Shown here one piece after another: positions 1 through 17,255 of a stretch of DNA of 64,000 nt. The DNA comes from Guillardia theta CCMP2712 (lineage: Eukaryota > Cryptophyceae > Pyrenomonadales > Geminigeraceae), in contig NW_005434611.1 in NCBI RefSeq assembly GCF_000315625.1, forward strand, positions 121,523 to 185,522, written 5' to 3'. The position numbers and the translations under genes were made by a program. The notes below the pieces were generated by a model, which was not told where the DNA came from, made no database searches, and saw nothing but the letters and a program-made list of their open reading frames with translations. The number at the start of each line of letters is the position of its first letter. Positions within the stretch are counted from its first letter, which is position 1.

Positions 1-171
1 AGGAGGACAAGGAGGAAGGAGGGGGGGGGGAAGGAGGGAGGAGCGGGAAAACGAGGAAGGGGAGAGAGAAAGAATAGGGAGGAAGAGGAAGAAGAGTGGA
101 AGGAGCAGGAGGACAAGGAGGAAGGAGGGGGGGAAAGTGGGAGGAGGAGAAATGAACTTATTGGTAGGGTC

Positions 172-1741
<1,570 letters not shown>

Positions 1742-1875
1742 AAGTTGCCCCGCCAGTCTTTTCCGCCTCTTTGCCCAGCACAACTCGAGCTCACAGTATA
1801 CATCTTTGCGGCCCAGCTGGGCCGTTTGTCGCTGCCGGGCCCCGCATGTTCAGTTACTTATTTTTTTATCTGTAA

Positions 1876-1881
1876 AATAAA
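1876..1881 (+). terminator. Polyadenylation signal AATAAA
   Basis: AATAAA in an A/T-rich stretch 135 nt after the stop at 1741 and 57 nt before the next start at 1938. It fits the 3' end of the first gene. Confidence 0.5.
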
Positions 1882-1937
1882 AGAAAAAGGTCAAGGAAAC
1901 AAAAACGTCAAGTCCTGCCGATCTCAGCAGGCGAATC

Positions 1938-8235
<6,298 letters not shown>

Positions 8236-8585
8236 GATTCTTGTCCTTACGGTGTTGAAGGCCCTCTACTATCACATTCACAAGATGGAGCGGTAAGGAG
8301 AGGCAGGAGGAGGAGGCGAAGGAGACTGACATCCTGACATTGACAGAGACAACATGCTCACAGCGACGTGAGTCAACTTTGACCTCTCCGCTTGTTCACC
8401 CTCCTCTTGACAGAGCTCCGCACGTACCTCCCCCGCAGCAGCATCCTTCCGGTCGCTTTCAGGAGCTGGTCCTGCAGAGGTTGAATGTGGTGCTCCTTGA
8501 CTTGTTTCTTGACCAGTCTCTCCAGCTCTACGTCGCACAGAGAAACTCTGTCATTGCTCTGATTACAACACGGAGATTTCTCATA

Positions 8586-8591
8586 TTTATT
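8586..8591 (-). terminator. Polyadenylation signal AATAAA (minus strand)
   Basis: TTTATT on the plus strand, i.e. AATAAA on the minus strand, 28 nt past the minus-strand stop codon at 8619-8621. Confidence 0.6.
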
Positions 8592-8618
8592 CAATACATG
8601 TCCAATCAATCTTACACT

Positions 8619-9396
8619 TCACATCTGCGTTCCATACTCTCCCATGGGAGGCTGACCGGGGAATTGCTGGGAGGGAGGAGCGCTCCAGGCGTTGGGTTGA
8701 GCATACTGCTCCTGCACCTGATACTGAAACAGCACAGTCAGGCACCAGACACAAGTCAGAAGACGCTGAGCACCTGCTGCTGCTGGTACCCATACGAATA
8801 GCCCTAGAAGCGGGTCAGAGGATCAAGGCGGGAGGTGGACGGGACAACCTGGTTGGGGGGCTGCGATTCCTGTGCGATGTACTGCTGCTCATAGACAGGT
8901 TGTTGGACCACGTACTGGGTCAAGTGTCAGATGATGCGTCTGCATTGAGGGGACGCTTACCTGAGTCACGGGGGCCTGCTGAGCGTACACGTACTGCTGC
9001 TGGGGCTGCTGCTGCTGCCGCGGCACCAGTCAAGCTCACCATGGAGAGAGAGAGAGAGAAAGGACGACTCACAACATAGGCATAGCTCTGTTCGAACTGC
9101 TGCATCGGAGCTGACTGCTGGACATACTGCACGGGAGTTGTGCTCTGCACGTACTGAGTGACTGGGGCCTGCTGCACGTACTGCACTGCCGGTTCCTGCA
9201 CAACCTGGTACTGAGGTTGTGCCACCTCAACATACGACTGAACGTACTGCAAGGCTCGGTCAGATATGCCCAGCTTTTGTCCAGCACCTTCTTACCTGCT
9301 GGGGCATGGCAGAAGTAGAGGTGACATACTGAACTTGAGGTGCCGCCTGTACAACTTGCTGGGTTTGCAGGTACTGAGGCTGCTGCTGGAGCATCA

Positions 9397-9427
<31 letters not shown>

Positions 9428-9849
9428 CCTCTGCTGCTGCTGCTGCTGCTGCTGCATCTGCTGCTGCTGGCGCTGCTGCTGCTGCATCCTCTGCTGCTGC
9501 TGCTGCTTGGCTTCCTTGATCCTCTCCTGGGCCTTCTGCTCTTCGGCACTGAGCTTTCCGGGTTTGAATCCCTTAGGCATCTGGAAAGCCTGCAGATCGA
9601 CAACTTCATCGGCTGTGCCAGACTGCAAGTCGATCTTTCACCTGGGTAGAGTACATCGGAGCAGGAGCTTGAGGAGGAGGAGGAGGAGGAGGAGGGGACT
9701 GCATTGTCACCATCATCTGCGGCTGCGGCTGCATCGCCTGACATCTTGTCAACAAGGTTAACCAGCCGTCTGCCTCTCACCGGAACGAACATGGTCTGCA
9801 TGGGAGGCTGCATCTGCTGAACTGCGACCGGCTGATACATAGTGTTCAT
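8619..9849 (-). CDS. Gln/Tyr/Val-repeat low-complexity protein (about 303 aa)
   Basis: Eight exons on the minus strand: 9781-9849 (ATG at 9849), 9642-9728, 9296-9622, 9073-9246, 8961-9014, 8849-8914, 8774-8803 (30 nt) and 8619-8723 (TGA). They sum to an exact codon multiple if 9623-9641 is removed. Order of parts: Met/Gln/Pro-rich N-terminus with Pro8; a charged helix (KLSAEEQKAQERIKEAK) running into poly-Gln; then repeats of the type VQYVQQAPVTQYVQ; and a Gly/Tyr/Gln/Pro tail ending PMGEYGTQM. The repeats recall cortical or periplast scaffold proteins, but homology is not established. There are no membrane segments. The reading frame breaks at 9636-9638: either a 19-nt intron or one extra A. 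It is convergent with the coiled-coil gene. Confidence 0.75.
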
Positions 9850-11309
9850 CTGTACAAGTGTCAAGCGAAAGGGACGAACGGTTTGGAAAGGTTTCGCAGC
9901 TCTACGGTCAGGATGAGGGTTACGAGAGATTGAGAGACGTGGAAGAATGGGATGGTTCAGGAAGGAACCAAGTCAAGGGAGAGTGGGTCCCTCTTTCTTG
10001 GATTGCAGCAAGTCACAGAGGAGCCGAGAGTATCGAGTTCTGAGACACTCGCACGCATGCAAGATGGAGAGAGGTAGGGGGAGGAAGAGGAAAGAGAGTG
10101 GTGTGGGTCTGAGAGGGAGTGCATTATCTGAGGAGGAGGGGAGAGAAAACGAGGAGAAGAGATGCTGGCAGGGAGCGATCGTCGAGCCATGCAGAGGAGT
10201 GCAGGGATACATATGGATCAATAACCCCATTCCAGCCCTGGTGGGGGGTCCTTCACCTTCTGCTTCTACCGGTACTTTTTAGAGAGAATCCCATGACAAT
10301 GTACAGGTGGGTGATACCCCAGGCATAGTATCCAGGGTAATCGAGTCCGTTGAGTGTTGAGAGAAGGGTCTCGCAAGTACCGGTACAATCAAGGCAAATT
10401 TGTGGGAAAAGACACGGGTACATCTAATGAAAGTTGTTTTGGTAGAAGGGGTAGGGTAGGATCGGCCTACTGATAGCAGGGGGTCCACCACTGTAACGGC
10501 AAAACTTATTGAGAGAGCAGTGGAGAAGGACCGGGTACCTGCCCGATACAAGGGGTGGTGTCTCAACTGTAACATCAAGGTGACCCCTTCATTGTCCTTG
10601 AAAAGAGTGGGATACAGGGGTGGTTTGAGACCGGAAGGATTTCGAGTCACTCGGGGAGTAAGGTAGGGTGGTCGAGAAGCGCCCCACCTACATGACTGGT
10701 CCTTCAAGGGGTGGGGTGGTTGCTACCAGCGAAAAAGGGGACCCCGTCATGGAATGAGGGCGATGAGATTGGGGTTGAGCGGGGAGTTGGTCACTGTCAC
10801 CGGAGGATGTATTGAGGGCTGAATGAGGGGCTTACGAAAGGTTGGGGTTGAGGGGGGAAGAGGGATACACCGGCAGTACCGAGGCATGGCATGGCGGGCA
10901 GGTGGGGTGGAGCTGGGATGGAGCTGGTTGCAGCTCACGAAGGGTGTCAGATGTCTGCTGAGGCTCCTCGTGCTCGTGACAAGCTCCTGCCATGCTCGAG
11001 CTGGTGCAGGGAGAGGTTCGGTAGGCTGACAACGGCACGTCGGGATCAGCGCTGACGGCTCAGGAAGCAGGACCCTGCGATCGCTGACGACACTTCCTTG
11101 GACGGGTGGAGCTCGACTGGCCCTCCGCTGAAGTGAGTGTATCCTTCTTCTTGCTCTCATGCAGGAATCGTCTGAACCTTGAGCGCAAGAGGCATCAGCC
11201 ATCATGGAGTGCTCGTGGAGAACTCAAGTCACCCGCACTCGTGGCATTTCGTTGCTCCTGTAGAGGAAGGAGGAGCAGACGAGACAAGTTGAGATGACTC
11301 GTCCTGCAG
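9850..11309. other. Head-to-head spacer with a GGGGTA-rich island
   Basis: No supportable gene. About 10,200-10,760 holds repeated GGGGTA/GGGTAGG/GTACC words in otherwise unstructured sequence. 10,760-11,309 probably contains promoter and 5' exons of the downstream plus-strand glycosyltransferase gene. A good acceptor lies before 11,163, but I could not choose frames. Confidence 0.6.
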
Positions 11310-14300
11310 ACGACTTTGATTGCTTCTGCATCCTCTCTCTTGGGGGCTCGATTGAGTTACAACAAGTTTTATGCTCCTATCGCCTCCGACGCCTCCGGCC
11401 ATCGTTGCGACCTGTCGGACTTATACGAAGTTGTCCTCTTCCGTTCAAGAGGAGGCGAGTCGTCAGCGTCATGCTCAGTTTGTTGTTCTGTTGATGAAGA
11501 TGCTCAGGTGATGGAGGAGTCGCCGCCATGGGAGCTCGATCCAGCCAGCCCATCCATGAAAGCACTCAGAGCTACACATGGTGGCTGAACTCAAGCATTG
11601 CATGGGAGGTCCTGCTCTGCCAGGAGGGAGGAGGAGTGATGACGAGGGTTGGCTGCTGCAGAATGTGGAGAGCGGCGAGAAGATGGGAGCTAGCGACGTC
11701 AAGGTCTTCATGGATCAAGTGGGAGGGATCCTCGTGCGAGGAAACAGATACGGAGCTAGTTGTGCTGAGAGAGTAAGGCTGTATGATATCGAGTTCTTGC
11801 TCCCCCCAACGAGCGGAGGGGAGGAGAAGCCCAGCTCGGCTCCAGCATCGTCTGCGAGGAGGACTGAGACTGCTTCACTCGAGGGTTGCGACTTGCTCTA
11901 CCGTGAGAAAGACTGGTAAGGGTGACGGGGATGGAACGACCGCCGACTGACAGGGAGCAGGTCGGGGGCGTTGCGGTGCTACAGGGAGTGGAGAACGCAT
12001 GCTGATCGCTCTTCTCCTGCCCGTGGGAGCGTGCGAGAGCGGCAGCGAGCATGCTGGGCGCAGCTGAGGGAGGCGAGGCTGGCCCTGATGCTGTCGAAGC
12101 CTGCCAAGGAGGAGACATGGAAGACCCTCTCTGCTGCGCTGCATGCGGCGGACGAGGAGGATGGGAGGCCAGGAGGGCATGAGGATGGAGGAGCCGGGAG
12201 GGAAGCATGGGGAGTGGGGCTGAGCAAGCTGGTGGAGGCAGGAACGTGCACGGGTTGGTGCTATAGGACGAGGGGAGACGTGTTGTTCAAGGACAGGGAC
12301 TACAAGGCTGCAGCAGTTGAGTAAGACATGCTCTACTTTATGATGATGCAGACTGCTAACACCTCCGTTTCCTACTCTTCCTCCATTCTACGCGTCTCTC
12401 CTTTCCTCCCATCCCCTTCTTCCTGATCTTCTTGCCTCCCTTCTTCTCTACCTATCATCTTTCACCCTTCCTCCCCTCGTTCCCCCTCTCCTCCTCTCCC
12501 TCCCCCTCAGGTACGAGAAAGCGCTTCACTTCGGCTTAGGGGATGTCTTGTCCGTGGCTGTCACACGGCATGACCTTGCAGCAGCCCAGCACCTTTCCCA
12601 GGAGGAGGGTGCGGACTTTACGAGGTCGAGACGTCCTTTCCTCCCTCCTCCTCTCTTACACTTACCAGGCTGTACTCTGAAGCAGTCAACCTAGAGCCCG
12701 AGCTGGTGACCTCTCAGGTTCTCACTTCTACCTCCTCCACCTCCTCCACCTCCTCCACCACCTCCTCCTCCTCCTCCACCACCATCACCTCCTCCTCAGC
12801 TTCCTCTCTCCTCTTTCCTGTCTCCTGTCTCCTGTCGCCTCTCTCGTCCTCTCTGTCTCAACGGTTCCTCAGATTTCAGGGACCATGGGCACATTTGCTT
12901 ACCCCGAGGATGCACGCGTAATCATTCAGGTGAATTCTGTTCGTTCTCCTCGTCCTCCCCTGCCTTCTCCTTCTAGTCCTCGTCTTTGTCCTCTCTTCTC
13001 CTCATCCTCTGCCTCCCCCTCCTCCTCTCCTATTCTCCTCCTCCTCTGCCTTCTCCTCTGCCTCGTCCTTCGCCTCCTCTCCCTCGTCCTCCTCGTCCTT
13101 TGTTTTGTCCTCCTTATTCTCCTCCGTCACCTTCCCTTCTTTTCGCTTCCCCGCCCCCCAAGCTCCTCCCCCTCTCCTCGAGTTCTCAGCTCCTTGTTGT
13201 CCTTCTGATCCTCCTCCTTCTTGTCATCCATCTCCCCTCCCTCATTTTCTCCCCTCCAGCATCTCCACCTCCCCTTCTTCCTCCCCCTCATCCACACAGT
13301 TGATCCCTCCCTCCAGAAAGCGCTTCACCAGCGGTATCAGCGGCTCTCCCGCAAGGAGGAGACGCGGAGCTCCCGCCTCAAGCAGCTTGACGAGCACATC
13401 AGGAGGGAGGAGGGTGCGTTCCCAGCATGCAGCAGCAACAGCAGCAGGCGCGTCCATTTCTTCTGCCGGATCCGTGGGCAGACGCCAGGGACGGCGGATC
13501 AGCGGTGGGGCCCCTCGTCGACCCAGCGCGGAGTCGGAGGGTCGGAGGAGGCAGCGATCTACCTGGTGCGGGAGCTGGCAAGGAAGGGATGGTGCGTGAG
13601 GGTGTACGGGAACCCGGAGGTGGAGGAGTGGGGAAGGGACGAGGATGGAGTGACGTGGCTGCCCTTCTACACTCTGGACATGCTGCAAGAGCCGAGCGTC
13701 TTCGTGGTGTGGAGGAACTTCGACGCCGTCTGGCTCGCTCCTCGCACTCGCTCTCGCTTCCTCTGGGTCCACGACCCGCTGGCGCTGGCGTCCGACCAGG
13801 ACTACTTCACCTCCACCTTCCTTGGAGCGCTCAGCGGCATCTTCGTCCTCAGCCAGCACAGCGCCTCTCAGTTCCCCCCGCACGCCCAGAGCAAGCTGAT
13901 CCTGAGCAACAACGGCCTTGCTCCTCACCTGCTGCGGGACGGGCCCAACCATCACCACAAGCTCCTCTACAGCTCCTGGCCGTCCTCGGGCCTCGAGCAG
14001 CTCCTGGAGCTGTGGCCGCGGATCCGCCACAAGGCAGGGGGAGGGGAGCTGTACGTGTACTACGGGTTTGACATGTGGTGGGCAACCCCGCTGTACAAGC
14101 ACGAGCGCTGGTTCATCGAGTGGAGGAGGAAGATGGAGGACATGTTGCGGCAGGAGGGCGTCAAGTACATGGGCGGCGTCGGGCACCAGGACATGGCGGA
14201 CGCGTACGCTGAGGCGGGCTTCTACGTGTACCCTACAGACACGCCTGAGACGGCTCCTATCAACCTGATCAAGGCGCAGGCCAACGGCTGCGTCCCCGTC

Positions 14301-14651
14301 ACCTCTCGCTACCCACTGAGTGCCATCCCGGAGACCACCGGGGAGTTCGACCTGGGCCCGGAGCCCGGGAGCCACGTCAGCATCAAGCAGAACAGAACCT
14401 TGCTGCTGCTGTGGGCGGACGCGGTTGCTCGGGCGGTGGCGACGCCGCGGGAGGAGCTGGAGGAGCACAGGAGGAGGATGAAGAGGAGCGCGAGGGAGAG
14501 GTACTCGTGGCCCAAGATCGCGGAGGAGTGGAGCCGACACTTTTCCAAGGCTGTGGGAGAGCGTGAGGGAGAGGAGGAAGAGCAGGGTGAGGGAGGGAGA
14601 GCAGGAGGAGCAGGAGGGGGAGGAAGCTCCGACACAGGACGGGCGCAGTAA
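11310..14651 (+). CDS. TPR-like protein fused to a GT4-type glycosyltransferase (5' incomplete)
   Basis: Phase-consistent exons run from 11310 to the TAA at 14651. An N-terminal part of unknown fold (11.3-11.9 kb) is followed by helices resembling TPRs (RGDVLFKDRDYKAAAVEYEK, about 12,260-12,530). The large last exon, 13317-14651, follows a linker. It is a family-1/GT4-like glycosyltransferase: GGSEEAAIYLVRELARKGW (the GG-S-E loop of the first Rossmann half), FLWVHDPLA, and in the C-terminal half GFYVYPTDTPETAPINLIKA, matching the conserved nucleotide-sugar-binding E-x7-E-like segment, then GCVPV. The donor sugar cannot be told. A basic/acidic, Gly-rich tail ends the protein. The real start lies upstream of 11310. 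It is convergent with the minus-strand gene ending at 14835, 183 bp away. Confidence 0.75.
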
Positions 14652-14834
14652 AGGAAGCTAAGGAGGTAATGATGGAGAAAGTGCGACGTGGGAACAACTG
14701 TGTAGGAGTGAGTGCCAGAGGAGGAGGAGGAGGAGAAGGTAGATTCTTCTCGTGTACTTGAGGCTGAGATGGAGCAAAGTCCAAGGATGAAGAGGAAGCA
14801 GACGGAGGGAGGGGAAGAGGAGGATAGGATGATC

Positions 14835-16697
14835 TTAAGTGCGGGGGTGCCTGGGAGGAGCAACACGTCGCTCAACTCTGTACCTGCAACGAGGATAAGT
14901 CGAGTGGAAGTTGGAGGCAAGAGACGCAAAAGAGACGCAGGGGAGGTCGGGGAGAAGGAGAGGAGGAGGGCGGAGGGAGAGGAGGGCGGGAAGAGAAGAA
15001 AGAAGGTACGGGAGGAGGAGACAAGGGAGGCGGTAGGAGAAGACAAGGAAGGAGGTAGAGGAGAAGTCTGATACCTCTGTTCATGGGAGGCTGCCTTGAG
15101 GGAACCGTCCTTCCCGCGGGTGAGCACAAGTCGCTGCTCCCCCGTTACTCCTGCCAGGAACCAGTCAAAGAGGAGGAGGAGGAGGAGGAGGGGGGGGGGG
15201 AGGAAGGAGAGGTAGAGTGGGAGAGGGAAGAAATGAACCTTTGCTAATGTCAGCAAAGATGTATTCAAAGCGTTTGCTCATCGATGGACGAATGCCATGT
15301 CTCTGTTCAACAAACGTTTAGCCTCTTCACTCTCTCAACATCACCATCTCCTCCTCCTCCTCTCCTCCCCCCCTCCACGCCGTCCCTCCTTACCTGCTCT
15401 AGGGGCGTGAAGTCGACCTTAGCCGCTGCAGCTTTCTGGAGACGACGCTCCTCTCTAGCCACGGGATTCTGGAAGTTGGCCTGGGGCAGCCATCAGCGTT
15501 TGAGAGAACAAGAGGACCAGAAGCTGACAGAAGGAGAGGGGAGGGAGCAGAGAGGCAAGAGAACTTGGGAGGAGAGGAAAGGAGAGGAAAGAGGAGAAAG
15601 AGAGGAGAAGAGAACAAGGTCAGGCGGGAAGGGGAGGCGGAGGATAGAGTGGGGTAAGGGGAAGAGGGTGGGGAAGGAGGGTGGGAGGTGAGGAGGAAGG
15701 AGGGGTGGGGGGGTGGGGGGGGAGGCGGGAGATTACTCCATCGTATTTCTTCTCGTAGAATGCGACAATGTTGCGAGCCCTGCACGCAGCAAATCAGAAG
15801 AGGAGGGGACAACGAAAACATCGGACGCGCCGGAGAACGCGTCCGAAGAAAAGGAGAGACAGAGAGTAGAAGTCAGAGGAAGGGGGAGGAGGGACAGAGA
15901 GAGCGAGTCGTACTTGATGGGATCCGCATCCTTGAAGGAAGGAAAGGGACGAGCTTTCATGCCCTTCTCTTGGATCTCTGCCCTCACTCCTCTGAAGCCC
16001 TCTCGCTGGAGCAAGACAGTCAGGTCAATGATGGCATGAGGAGGAGGAGGAAGGGGGGAGGACGCAGACGAGGAAAACTGGAGGAGATAAGGACTACAAT
16101 AAAGGTGAAGATTATAGAAGAAGAGAGGTGGAAATAGAAGAGGTTAAGGCTGGGAAGGAGGCAGACAACAACGAGTGACTTGGGAAGAAGATGAGAGTGC
16201 GTGTCTGGAAAAAGGAGAAGCAGGATGGTGGGGAGAGCTTACATCAGGCCTGTAGAGCGGAGAACTATATCCTGAGTTCACAACTCCATGCTGCAGTCAC
16301 CGTCATAAATATCATCAATGTCGCAATTGTAATTATAATCTTCGTCATAAGTACAGCAGTCATTGTCATAATCATCACAATCATAATTATAATGGTCATC
16401 AGCAAAATCATCATCACCAATATCATCATCATGATCATCATCACCGCAATTCATACAATCATCGTTATCAGCAAAATCATCATCATCATCATCACAGCTG
16501 TAATCAGCAACATTTGCATTTGCATAGTCCACTACAACAGGCTCTTACCGCCCTCTCAGCCAATTTTTGCAGCTCGAGACCAATCTCCCGGAAACTCTCT
16601 GGCGTTTCTACAAGGGACAGTCACCATGATGAAGCACGTAGAAGCTGATGTATACGGGCTCTCTGCTCAGGATTCTGCAACATGATGATAGCGCGAA

Positions 16698-16776
<79 letters not shown>

Positions 16777-17255
16777 CACTCCGAATCTCTCCGCAAGGGC
16801 CTCGTCGGAGTTCTTCAGTGGATCTTCAGTATGGAGACGGTAGATCAACCCTTTCGTCTCAGAGGACAAGAACGGAGTCTTGGGCAGCTGCCAAGTCGAC
16901 GAGTCACCAACCACCGAACCGTCCACTCAACCTCCCAACCTCAGTCTGTCCCGGGTGCGGCACGTAGGGATTGATCGTGAGCCGTCGCTGCCATAGACGT
17001 CATCCTCCGACTCCTCCACCAGTATCCTCCCCTCACCGCCCTCGTTCCCTTGAGCGGCACGTTCTCATCAGCAGCGGCCGCGGGCACGCCTTCGGCATCT
17101 CCGGAGAGGGCTTCCTCCGACTCTGCTGCTGGAAGATCCTCGGGGGCTGGAGGGAAGAAGTCAGTTTCTCTCCTCATCGCAGCAGGTGCATGACCTTTCT
17201 CACCCTCGGTGCTCATGTAACGAACACGGCATGCCCTGAACCTGGGAGCAGCCAT
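14835..17255 (-). CDS. Probable mitochondrial small-subunit ribosomal protein, mS45/Bot1p-like
   Basis: Starts at ATG 17255 with an Arg-rich, acid-poor leader (MAAPRFRACRVRYMSTEG) typical of mitochondrial import. The diagnostic part is LIYRLHTEDPLKNSDEALAE followed by RFGVSRE and VRAIIMLQNPEQ. This is the pattern of the eukaryotic mitochondrial regulator/mS45 family: a helix, then an LAERFGVS winged-helix-like motif. Later exons give LQREGFRGVRAEIQEKGMKA, RNIVAFYEKKYDGVI, ANFQNPVAREERRLQKAA and VTGEQRLVLTRGKDG, ending YRVERRVAPPRHPRT and TAA at 14835-14837. A (GA)36 microsatellite is translated as an Arg-Glu run between GVS and VRAII. The frame breaks at 17041-17060. A 30-nt intron lies at 16608-16637, and AT-rich ATC/ATA repeats fill an intron at about 16,300-16,500. 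The exact first splice junctions are uncertain. Confidence 0.6.
16701..16773 (-). repeat. (GA)36 dinucleotide tract, in frame in a coding exon
   Basis: 73 nt of pure TC on the plus strand. On the minus strand the surrounding exon reads through without a stop as (Arg-Glu)n, and removing it as a GTGAGT...AG intron would shift the frame. Confidence 0.9.

Noticed and set aside
13242-14540. 432-residue minus-strand open frame
   Set aside because: Antisense shadow of the GT4 exon; the sense frame has glycosyltransferase motifs.
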